From contig JAPDOI010001173.1 of the NCBI GenBank assembly GCA_029168955.1, positions 149,737 to 213,736 on the forward strand: a stretch of 64,000 nucleotides of DNA, given 5' to 3'. The DNA is from Aplectana chamaeleonis (taxonomy: Eukaryota; Nematoda; Chromadorea; Rhabditida; Cosmocercidae). The position numbers and the translations under genes were made by a program. The notes beneath the pieces are model-generated. The model did no database searches. It was not told where the DNA came from and worked only from the letters and a program-made list of their open reading frames with translations. Shown in pieces: positions 12,000 through 21,700 of the stretch; position 1 is the first letter of the stretch; each line of letters begins with the position of its first letter.

Positions 12000-12900
12000 T
12001 CATTCATAGCAGGTCGCTTCGACTAGTCGCGGCACTTCCAACAATTACAAAACCCATCGCGCCAACAGATCTTGTACTGAGTCTTAACGGTTTGGAACAG
12101 TTTGCAGTTTCAGTCGCGATCGCCGAGCGACTGGGATCAGGGCTCGGCGTGAGGTGTGTTGTATCACAGAGGGGGGGGGTCGGACCCGTCGACATCCGGT
12201 GGGATGGGGGATCGGACCTCCGGTGAACCAAGAATCAAGATGGACTTCTGTCAGGGCGGGGGCGGGGGGTTGAGAGCCATACCGTTAGTATAGAAAATGG
12301 CGGCGAACAGAGACGGCAAAATGAGATCACAATAAGAGGTCAAAATAAAACTGGAGATCATACTGAAAGCAAAATGAGACAGGATATCAAAAAAGAATCT
12401 GAATAGTGAGAAACAACTGCGAAAAAAAAACAAAGAGGCAAGATATGAAATGGAGAGGTAAAAAAAAGGCAGGAATACACAGGAAGGGCTTACAATTCAC
12501 TGGTGATGAAGCATGCAAGACAATAGACGACAGTAGCATGGCCATCGTTAACGACTCTAGCATGGAGAAGGAGTCTTTGCCAGGTAAAGTGTGTCACCAA
12601 AGCGCTCCTGGATATGTTAGCAGCAGTGGTGTTGAGCATTCGCTGTCATCGAGGTCATTACAAATGGCTATCCTGGCAACGAAATGACAAAGATGTTTTG
12701 TAATTTCGTAATCGAAGATGCATTTTTAGGCGATTTAGGATTCAAAGGTTCGATCCCGCTAAAGGTAAAAATCTCGCAATTCCGAGAAATAATGGATTGT
12801 TGGCTGTTTGAGAAGAGGATTGTTCACTGTTATATCTCTTGCAATTTACTCCAGGAAATTGACTAGTGTCCAAGATGCGATTTTTCCTGAAGCATAGGAT
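12000..12900. other. Repeat-rich region; one possible exon
   Basis: Starts with a GGTCGCTTCGACTAGTCGCG block that recurs near 14031 and 34585. GTTGTATCACAGAGGGGG near 12160 recurs inverted near 13940. A + strand open stretch at 12483-12583 has CACAG before it and CCAG/GTAAAG after it, and encodes KGLQFTGDEACKTIDDSSMA and onward. I do not recognise the product. Confidence 0.3.
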
Positions 12901-12908
12901 TTTATGGC

Positions 12909-13047
12909 CTGAGGGCACATAGGTGCGGGTGCGGGCGCTGAACCCACATTTTGAATATGAATGTCCGCATGTGAAAACGCACCTAAAATTTCATTGCCAC
13001 AGCTTTAAGCCGAACAGCGTTACGTAAGGTGGGTGAAGCCTGTTTTC
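12909..13047. repeat. Partial arm copy of the neighbouring fold-back element
   Basis: CCTGAGGGCACATAGGTGCGG and about 130 following bases are a diverged direct copy of the left arm that starts at 13051. It has no matching right arm. Confidence 0.75.
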
Positions 13048-13049
13048 GC

Positions 13050-13662
13050 GCCCTGAGGGCACATAGGTGCGGTTTCAGGCATGACATCCACGTATAATAA
13101 TTGGATATCCGGATTTGAAGACGCACTCAAAGTTTCATGGACGCAGCTTTAGGCCAAACAGCGCTACATAGGGTGGGGTCCATGAAAAATTCGATAGCTG
13201 TGAAATATTTACAAGTATTTAACGAAATTTGAATTAGGGCGTTTCGCGTTGCTACATCGTGCGGGAAACCTAGTCACGGACCCAAATAATCAATTTCATT
13301 CTTTTAACCGATTAAAAACGGTCTTTGAAGACCCATTTTTAGGTGTGATACAATCGATTGTATCGCACCTAAAAATGGGTCTTCAGAGACCATTTTTCAA
13401 GCGGTTAGAAGACTGAAATCAATTACTTGGGTCCGTGACTAGGTTTTCCGCACGTTTTGGCTACGCGAAACTCCCTAATTCAAATTTCGTTTAATACTTG
13501 GAATTATTTCACAGCCATCGATTTTCTTATGGACCCCACCCTATGTAGCGCTGTTCGCCTCAAAGCTGCGTTGGTAAAACTTAGGTCGCGTTTTCACATC
13601 CGGACATCCCATTACGAAATGTGTTTTTTATGCCTGAAACAGCACCTATGTGCCCTCAGGGC
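13050..13662. repeat. Near loop-less fold-back element with about 300-bp arms
   Basis: Begins GCCCTGAGGGCACATAGGTG and ends with the inverted complement of that sequence. The arms pair almost to the centre (13327-13384), where GACCCATTTTTAGGTG and CACCTAAAAATGGGTC flank GATACAATCGATTGTATC. Non-coding. The 85-codon frame at 13457-13714 is within the right arm. Confidence 0.95.
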
Positions 13663-13854
13663 CCTAATCAATGTTCAGCCATTGAACAAACATTCGGTGT
13701 CATTGTCGCAGTAGAGTTGTTTTTGTTTGCTTTCGTGGAAAACATTCATTTATTGCATTATCAGGATTAAGGATTAATTGATACAATCGATGCATCATTG
13801 TCGTCTTGATCTTAAAATTCGTTCACTATAAAAAAAATTGCGAAGTGAGGACCT

Positions 13855-14091
13855 CCCCCCCCCCCGGTCGTCGCCAACACTTTTTCCCAGGGGGGGGGGG
13901 GCTGAGTAAATCGCTTGACTTGTGTGGGGGGGGGTCGGACCAATGTTGGGTTGTATCACACCTCGCGCCGTAGCCTGACTAGGGTATTTCATAGCTGGTC
14001 GAAGTGACCTGCTTGATTTTGGTAGGTCGCTTCGACTAATCGCGTCGCTTCCATCATGGAAGCGATTCGTCTAGTCGAAGCGACTAGTCCG
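13855..14091. repeat. Homopolymer G/C tracts and a small hairpin
   Basis: C and G runs lie at about 13853-13930. At 14031-14091, GGTCGCTTCGACTAATCG pairs with CGTCTAGTCGAAGCGAC around CTTCCATCATGGAAG. Confidence 0.6.
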
Positions 14092-14231
14092 CAATCTTTC
14101 GTCACAACCTTGCGTATGTGGCGCGAAATTGCAGACGTCACAGTTCACTCGCATAAAATACGGCATGTGAAAGGGAAAAACGGGTATTTATGACACATTT
14201 ACGATGATAGAGATCAGAAAATATATTAAGG

Positions 14232-14866
14232 ATTCCTGAATGTTTAGGTTCCTGGCAAAAGTAAAGATTTGGCATGGCCATAGAAATATACTCAGTTAAA
14301 AAGGGAAAATAAAGAAAAATGAGAAAAGGTTTTGAAATATTCCTGAGAACGATTTGGCGTAGAATAATTTGTTTCTCGGGAAATGAAGTGAAATAGTTGA
14401 AAGTATGATTTGGCAGTCGAGTTCGAACCAACTATTGATAAGAGTTGTGCAAAACGAGAGATCGCCTTGTCTGTGCTTATCCGTAGAACATATCAAAGCG
14501 AAATCACGCGTGAAATGGGAAGCATCGAAACTTTTTCAGGAGCTGTAATGCGGCGGTCTTCACGTATTAGGTGAAGTAAAATCAACACGCGTGATTTCGC
14601 TTTGATATTTTCTACGGATAAGCACAGACAAGGCGATCTCTCGTTTTGCACAACTCTTACCAATAGTTGGTTCAAACTCGACTGCCAAATCGTACTTTCA
14701 ACTATTTCACTTCATTTCCCGAGAAACAAGTTATTCTACGCCAAATCGTTCTCAGGAATATTTCAAAACCTTTTCTCATTTTTCTTTATTTTCCCTTTTT
14801 AACTGAGTATATTTCTATGGCCATGCCAAATCTTTACTTTTGCCAGGAACCTAAACATTCAGGAAT
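14232..14866. repeat. Fold-back element, about 280-bp arms with 70-bp spacer
   Basis: The left arm 14232-14515 and right arm 14587-14866 are inverted and nearly identical. Both include AAACCTTTTCTCATTTTTC and TTGCACAACTCTT. Matching open frames read from the two arms on opposite strands are a by-product of the duplication. Confidence 0.93.
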
Positions 14867-14944
14867 TTCATTTATTTTTCCTAAAGGTTTCCTTTCTAAC
14901 ATGATTTATGCCTGGTGGTGTTAGATGAAAGTAAACCCACTGAT

Positions 14945-15026
14945 TTTCTGCCCACCCCCCCTTCTGTGACGTCCTGCGCACTCCAACTGATGGCCTGCAC
15001 ACTTTCTTTGACGCCCTGCACACTAG
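14945..15026. repeat. Short outlying block of the 21-bp satellite unit
   Basis: Contains GTCCTGCGCACTCCAACTGA, GGCCTGCACACTTTCTTTGA and GCCCTGCACACTAG. These match the 21-bp units at 18061-18411. It lies about 3 kb before the main array, across an interval filled with inserted repeats. Confidence 0.75.
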
Positions 15027-15238
15027 AGTGTTGGAACGAATAATTTTTTTTGAATATTCGAATAAACGAATAATTCGAATATTTCACTTCTTCGAATATT
15101 CGATTATTCGAATAAACGAATATTTCACTTCTTTGAATATTCGATTATTCGAGTAACCCGAATAATCCACTTCTTTGAATATTCGAATATTCGAATTATT
15201 CGAATATTATTCGAATAAACGAATATTTGGGGAACACT
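15027..15238. mobile_element. Element with AGTGTTG/CAACACT-like ends and TTCGAATA repeats
   Basis: The left end reads AGTGTTGGAACGAATAATT and the right end CGAATATTTGGGGAACACT. The inside is an imperfect tandem of TTCGAATA and CACTTCTTTGAA motifs. The family resembles small hAT derivatives by its ends. No clear duplication was found. Confidence 0.5.
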
Positions 15239-15484
15239 ATTGCGTACTATCCTATCCAATCCACTCGGGCAAACTGGGGCATCGACAACAGGTTGAGAAG
15301 TTGTCATCTCATAAACTGCACCCTCTTGACAAGTCAAATCGCTCGCATTGTAAACCTGACAACTGCCCGTTGCCCAGCGACGTCCGCCTGTTGTCGGTCT
15401 GTTGACATTTTTACCTGTCACGTTTAGCGGCCTATTTAGCAGCGGTTCACATCCAGCAAGACTTTTATGTGGCTTAGGAACTAC

Positions 15485-15660
15485 TTTGCACCGACCCGCG
15501 TCGCGGTCGGCGCATCGATACGCATCGCGGTCAGCACACCTACACGCATCGCGGTCGGCACACCGACACGCGGCGCGGTCGGCAAACCGACACGCGTCGC
15601 GGTCGACACACCGACACGCAGCGTAGTCGGTAGACCCACGCGTCGCGGCTGGGTCGCCCA
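15485..15660. repeat. 24-bp tandem repeat, about 6-7 units
   Basis: The unit is approximately CACGCATCGCGGTCGGCACACCGA with point changes. It is open in several frames because 24 is a multiple of three. Confidence 0.85.
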
Positions 15661-15765
15661 ACCTTCACTGAGGCCGCCACCGGATGGGCAGGCCTTCCAG
15701 AAGCTGGGCGGGGCCAATGTACTGCATACTTGGGTAATTGAACCGGCTGCACTCTTATCACCTAA

Positions 15766-16251
15766 AGGCAGTGTTTACGATAAAAAATGTGTTCCAATTT
15801 CAACTAGGAATGGGTAATGGAGGGGCACACGGTAACGTTTACGTCGAAAGAACGTATGAAAACGAGCCAGGAAAAGCTCCACAAGAGCCCGAAGTTGCCA
15901 CTTCGAGCGCATTGCAAACCTCAAAAGCGCAACACACGCCCACCGACGTGAACAAATGAATGCTCGAGATCGACAGATGAGCGATGGTTTCCGATCAAAA
16001 GCCCCGTTCTTCCCTTCATTCTCAACTTCTCTCTTTATTCAGGTTAGCTCGCATACATCGGCTGCAAAAGACGGAAGTTACAAGCCTCGGACAACTCGTC
16101 CACCATGTTTCCTTAGCTCAATCTTTGAGGGACCATAACTCCGTTCCCAGAAGGTCTTGTACGATTTCAGAGTTATCATTGGAATCAGCATGGGGCCGTT
16201 TTCAAGATAGGCGGGAAAACAGAAAAACGATTTTTATCGTGAACACTGCCT
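15766..16251. mobile_element. TTAA MITE, copy M3
   Basis: Left TIR AGGCAGTGTTTACGATAAAA follows CTAA. Right TIR ATCGTGAACACTGCCT is followed by TTAA at 16252-16255. 486 bp. It shares internal sequence with the shorter M1. Confidence 0.9.
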
Positions 16252-16263
16252 TTAAGTTCAGCA

Positions 16264-16700
16264 TACACGCTCGTAAACGTGGTTGAGATACTAACTACGG
16301 AAGTTGAATGTCATGGCTCAGAATACAACGCCTGCGCATTCTGAAGCGTCAAAAACGACCACAAATGACGCTACACGACTGAGGAGTCAGCCCCGCACCT
16401 GTATTTGCGTCCTCCCCCAAACAGGAGTGCTGGGCCATTCCCACCATCGTCGATGTGTATGGCTCACTTATTGTACTCATTGTACCACCCACAAGCGTCG
16501 CCGATGGTGGGAATGGCCCAGAACCCCTTTTTTGGAGGAGGACGCAAATGCAAGGGCGGGCAGTTACGGGGCGGGGCCAACTTCTCACACGTGTAGCGTC
16601 ATTGTGGGTCGTTTTTGACGCTTCAAAATGCGTAGGCGTTGTGTTCTGAGCCATACCATTATATTTCCGTGGTTATCCCAACCACGTTTACGGGCGTGTA
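16264..16700. mobile_element. Palindromic TA-flanked MITE
   Basis: The left end TACACGCTCGTAAACGTGG and the right end CCACGTTTACGGGCGTGTA are inverted complements. A stronger inner pair starts ATGGCTCAGAATACAACGCC and ends at 16654. A fragment of the same family lies at 1795-2045. Confidence 0.88.
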
Positions 16701-16713
16701 CTCTGGGGTTTGG

Positions 16714-16866
16714 CCGAGAAATAGCCGCGAAACAGACGCAAAATGCCTTTTTCCCGAATAATAGTCGCGAAATAGCCGCCAAATAATGCTGGCTGCGAAA
16801 TAGTCGCCAAATAATGCTCGCCGTGAAATAGCCGCAAAATACCCGCTAAATTGCCGCCGAATTTGT
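16714..16866. repeat. Degenerate short tandem repeat
   Basis: Repeats of GCGAAATAGTCGCCAAATAATGCT and shorter variants. Non-coding. Confidence 0.7.
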
Positions 16867-16869
16867 GGT

Positions 16870-17468
16870 CTGCTTCGGTCTAGTTTGGTTTAGCTTAGTT
16901 GGGTTCAGTTGAGTTATGCGCGGTTTATGCGATGGCGAACTTCCTAGTGCTGCTTAGCCGTGCCCTACTCCGGAATCTCAGCGACAATTCGAAAAAACTC
17001 AGCGACAATTCTTAGTTAGTCGTTGAGACCGACACCATATCACTGGGAACTCGCCGTGTAATATCTCGCTTCCCAGCTCCATGAGACGTCTGGGCGACAA
17101 CAGGAGTGGCTCAGGATGTGGCGCGAACTTGAGACTACATCCAGCTAGTCGTCCTAGGTGGCTGGAATCCATCGAAATCCACGTCCAGCATTATGGAAGG
17201 AGAGAACTTGGGCTTTTGCGTCAGAATTCAGGTGAACTTCACCGGGAAAGTAGACAAATAGCATCACCTCGAACCAGTTTCATGAAAATACACATGAAAA
17301 TGGCTCATTCTGGCCATCATCGTAAGAAATTTCCATGTTGCTCAAGTGTTGCTATACTTATGAGCCGCTCGAGATTTAGACTTTTCTCTATAACTAAAGG
17401 TGAAATGGGCATTTCTAGCGTTTTGACAAAATCCTACGAGCGATTTAATATATTGGAAATACCTGCTA
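16870..17468. other. Region with no recognised gene
   Basis: A 176-codon + frame at 17081-17611 runs into the following MITE and matches nothing recognised, so I do not treat it as a gene. Confidence 0.4.
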
Positions 17469-17470
17469 TA

Positions 17471-17749
17471 CTGTGCTTATCTGGGTCCCATTCCGGTCCG
17501 CAATTGCGTCTCGACACGCTTTGTGGCCGCGCGCTTCCGAGTCGGAAGAGTTTCCAGCGCCGCAGCTGCGGATCTGTTGACTCTAGGTGGGTTTTAGAAA
17601 CTGGAAACTAAACAAAATTGAAGAAAACTGCATAAAAAAGCCATATCGTGTCGGCTTTGGAGCTGGAAACTCGATTGACTCGAGCGCGTGCGGCCGCAAA
17701 GCGTGTCGAGACGCAATTTCGGAATGGAATTTAACCCAGATAAGCACAG
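17471..17749. mobile_element. Palindromic Tc1/mariner-type MITE, copy 2
   Basis: TA, then CTGTGCTTATCTGGG at the left; CCCAGATAAGCACAG, then TA at the right. 279 bp. About 90 percent similar by eye to 1-267. Confidence 0.9.
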
Positions 17750-17859
17750 TAACTTTATATTTATGAGGTACCGAAGAATTGTGAGAAATTAGTAGTCACT
17801 ACGCTAAGATGTTTGAAATGTAAAATCAGGGCAAAATGAAAAGCGATATTGTCGAATGT

Positions 17860-18055
17860 TCAAATTATTCGTGCTGAATATTCGAATAAACCGAATATTT
17901 CACTTCTTTGAATATTCGAATATTCGAATAAACGAATATTCCATTTCTTTGAATATTCGATTATTCGAATAACTCGAATAATCCAATTCTTTGAACATTC
18001 GAGTATTCGAATTATTCGAATATTCGAATATTATTCGAATAAACGAATATTCGGG
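17860..18055. repeat. TTCGAATA-rich element adjoining the array
   Basis: Imperfect TTCGAATA/CGAATAAACGAATATT repeats ending CGAATATTCGGGCAACACT, matching the ends seen at 15027-15238. Confidence 0.65.
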
Positions 18056-18060
18056 CAACA

Positions 18061-18411
18061 CTCTACTGCACACGCCCACTGATGTCCTGCGTACTCCAAC
18101 TGATGTGCTGCACTCTTTCTATGACATCCTGCACACTCCCACTAATGTCCTGCGCACTCCAACTGATGTCCTGCACACTTCCACTAATGTACTGCACCCT
18201 CCCACTGATGTCCTGCACTCTTTCTATGACGTCCTGCACCCTCCCACTGATGTCCTGCACACTTTCTATGTCATCCTGCACACTCCCACTAATGTCCTGC
18301 GCACATTCTGTTACATCTTGCACACTCCCACTGATGTCCTGCACACTTTCTACGGCGTTCTGCGCACACCCATTTGAGTCCGGCACTTTCTACGGTGTTC
18401 TGCGCACACCC
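18061..18411. repeat. 21-bp tandem array, precursor-like edge of the satellite
   Basis: Units of 21 bp such as CACTGATGTCCTGCGCACTCC and CACTTTCTATGACATCCTGCA. Two successive units correspond to the two halves of the 42-bp unit of the main array. Translated, they read as 7-residue repeats (TPTDVLR, SFYDILH). Confidence 0.9.
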
Positions 18412-18420
18412 ATTTGGGTC

Positions 18421-18725
18421 ACAAGCACGCTCACGCCGATCATTTTTCCGCAGGGCTACCGTAACCCTCCTTCAAAAATTTTCTGAGTGTCAGCTTTGAT
18501 ATGAGCACATCGTAATAGCCAACAAACGTGTTTGCACAATTTCGACCTCCTCAGCCACTTCCCGGCGGCTTCTCGAAGAGAGCGGTGTGTGAATGACTGC
18601 ATACCGCTCCTCTGCCCTTTTATACCCCGCATGTTATGAGCGTGTGTTATCGTTCGTTATCATGTTTTGCTCAAGAATGGTTACGGTAGCCCTGCGGAAA
18701 AAATGATCAGCATGGGCGTGCTTCT
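18421..18725. mobile_element. MITE inserted in the satellite, 9-bp target duplication
   Basis: The inner ends CACGCCGATCATTTTTCCGC and GCGGAAAAAATGATCAGCAT are inverted copies. The termini are ACAAGCACGC and GGCGTGCTTCT. The array sequence ATTTGGGTC is duplicated at 18412-18420 and 18726-18734. A 9-bp duplication suggests a Mutator-like mobiliser. That class is inference. Confidence 0.85.
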
Positions 18726-21700
18726 ATTTGGGTCCCGCTCACTTTCTACGGCGTCTTGCGCACTTTCACTTTGTCACCGCACACTTCCTACGGCGTCCGG
18801 CGCACTCCCATTCGGGTCCCTCACACTTTCTACGGCGTTCTGCGCACGCCCATTTGGGTCCCGCACGCTTTCTACGGCGTCCGGCGCACTCTCATTCGGG
18901 TCCCACACACTTACTACGGCGTTCTGCGCACACCCACTTGGGTCCCGCACGCTTTCTACGGCGTGTGGCGCACTCTCATTTGGGTCCCGCACACTTTCTA
19001 CGGCGTCCGGCGCACTCCCACTTGGGTTCCGCACACTTTCTACGGCGTCCAACGCTCTCTCATTTGGGTCCCGCTCACTTTCTACGGCGTCCGGCGCACT
19101 CTCATTCGGGTCCCACACACTTACTACGGCGTTCTGCGCACACCCATTTGGGTCCCGCACACTTTATACGGCGTCCGGCGCACTCCCACGTGGGTCCCGC
19201 ACACTTTCTACGGCGTCCGGCGCACTCTCATTTGGGTCCCGCACACTTTGTACGGCGTCCGGCGCACTCTCATTTGGGTTCCACACACTTTCTAGGGCGT
19301 TCTGCGCACACCCATTTGGGTCTTGCACACTTTCTACGGCGTCCGGCGCACTCTCATTTGGGTCCCACACACTTTCTAGGGCGTCCGGCGCACACCCATT
19401 TGGGTCCCACACACTTTCTAGAGGCGCATTCTGACGCACACCCATTTTGGGTCCCGCACACTCTGCGGCGTCCGGCGCACTCCCATTTGGGTCCCGCACA
19501 CTTTCTACGGCGTCCGGCGCACACCCATTTGGGTCCCCCACACTTTCTAGGGCGTTCTGCGCACACCCATTTGGGTCCCGCACCCTTTCTACGGCATCCG
19601 GCGCACTCCCACTTGGGTCCCGCACACTTTCTACGGCGTCCGGCGCACTCCCACTTGGGTCCCGCACACTTTCTACGACGTCCGACGCGCTCTCTTGTTG
19701 GGTCCCGCTCACTTTCTACGGCGTCCGGCGCACTCTCATTTGAGTCCCACACACTTACTACGGCGTTCTGCGCACACATTTGGGTCCCGCACACTTTCTA
19801 CGGCGTCCGCCGCACTCTCATTTGAGTCCCGCACACTTTGTACGCGTCCGGCGCACTCTCATTTGGCTTCCAAACACTTTCTAGGGCGTTCTGCGCACAC
19901 CCATTTGGGTCCCGCACACTTTCTACGGCGTCCGGCCCACTCTCATTTGGGTCCCACACACTTTCTAGGGCGTTCTGCGCACACCCATTTGGGTCTTGCA
20001 CACTTTCTACGGCATTCGGCGCACTCCCACTTGGGTCCCGCACACTTTCTACGGCGTTCTGCGCATACCCATTTGGGTCCCACATACTTTCCAGGGCGTT
20101 CTGCGCACACCCATTTGGGTCCCGCACACTTTCTACGGCATTCGGCGCACTCCCTCTTGGGTCCCGCACACTTTCTACGGCGTTCTTCGCATACCCATTT
20201 GGGTCTCACACACTTTCTACGGCGTTCTGCGCACACCCATTTGGGTCTTGCACACTTTCTACGGCATTCGGCGCACTCCCACTTGGGTCCCGCACACTTT
20301 CTACGGCGTCCGGCGCACACCCATTCGGGTCCCACATACTTTCTAGGGCGTTCTGCGCACATCCATTTGGGTCCCGCACACTTTCTACGGCATTCGGCGC
20401 ACTCCCTCTTGGGTCCCGCACACTTTCTACGGCGTTCTGCGCATACCCATTTGGGTCCCACACACTTTCTACGGCGTTCTGCGCACACCCATTTGGGTCC
20501 CGCACACTTTCTACGGCGTCCGGCGCACACCCGTTTGGGTCCCGCACACTTTGTACGGCGTCCGGCGCACTCTCATTTGGGTTCCACACACTTTCTAGGG
20601 CGTTCTGCGCACACCCATTTGGGTCTTGCACACTTTCTACGGCGTCCGGCCCACTCTCATTTGGGTCCCACACACTTTCTAGGGCGTCCGGCGCACACCC
20701 ATTTGGGTCCCACACACTTTCTAGGGCGTTCTGCGCACACCCATTTGGGTCCCGCACACTTTCTACGGCGTCCGGCGCACTCCCATCTGGGTCCCGCACA
20801 CTTTCTACGGCGTCCGGCGCACACCCATTTGGGTCCCACACACTTTCTAGGGCGTTCTGCGCACACCCATTTGGGTCCCGCACACTTTCTACGGCGTCCG
20901 GCGCACTCCCACTTGGGTCCCGCACACTTTCTACGGCGTCCGGCGCACTCCCACTTGGGTCCCGCACACTTTCTACGGCGTCCGACGCTCTCTCTTGTAG
21001 GTCCCGCTCATTGTCTACGGCGTCCGGCGCACTCACATTTGAGTCCCACACACTTACTACGGCGTTCTGCGCACACATTTGGGTCCCGCACACTTTCTAC
21101 GGCGTTCTGCGCACACCCATTTGGGTCCCGCACACTTTGTACGGCGTCCGGCGCACTCTCATTTGGCTTCCAAACACTTTCTAGGGCGTTCTGCGCACAC
21201 CTATTTGGGTCCCGCACACTTTCTACGGCGTCCGGCCCACTCTCATTTGGGTCCCACACACTTTCTAGGGCGTTCTGCGCACACCCATTTGGGTCCCGCA
21301 CACTTTCTACGGCATTCGGCGCACTCCCTCTTGGGTCCCGCACACTTTCTACAGCGTCCGGCGCACACCCATTCGGGTCCCACATACTTTCTAGGGCGTT
21401 CTGCACACATCCATTTGGGTCCGCACACTTTCTACGGCGTCCGGCGCACTCTCATTTGGGTCCCGCACACTTTCTACGGCGTTCTGCGCACACCCATTTG
21501 GGTCCCACACACTTTCTACGGCGTTCTGCGCACACCCATTTGGGTCCCGCACACTTTCTACGGCGTCCGGCGCACACCCATTTGGGTCCCACATACTTTC
21601 TACGGCGTTCTGCGCACTCCCACTTGGGTCCCGCACACTTTCTACGGCATTCGGCGCACTCCCACTTGGGTCCCGCACACTTTCTACGGCGTTCTGCGCA

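Noticed and set aside
12740..12760. tRNA-like T-loop GGTTCGATCCC
   Set aside because: No pairing acceptor stem, D-arm or anticodon arm can be drawn around it.
17081..17611. 176-codon + frame as a gene
   Set aside because: Its last third is the MITE at 17471-17749 and the rest has no recognisable domain.
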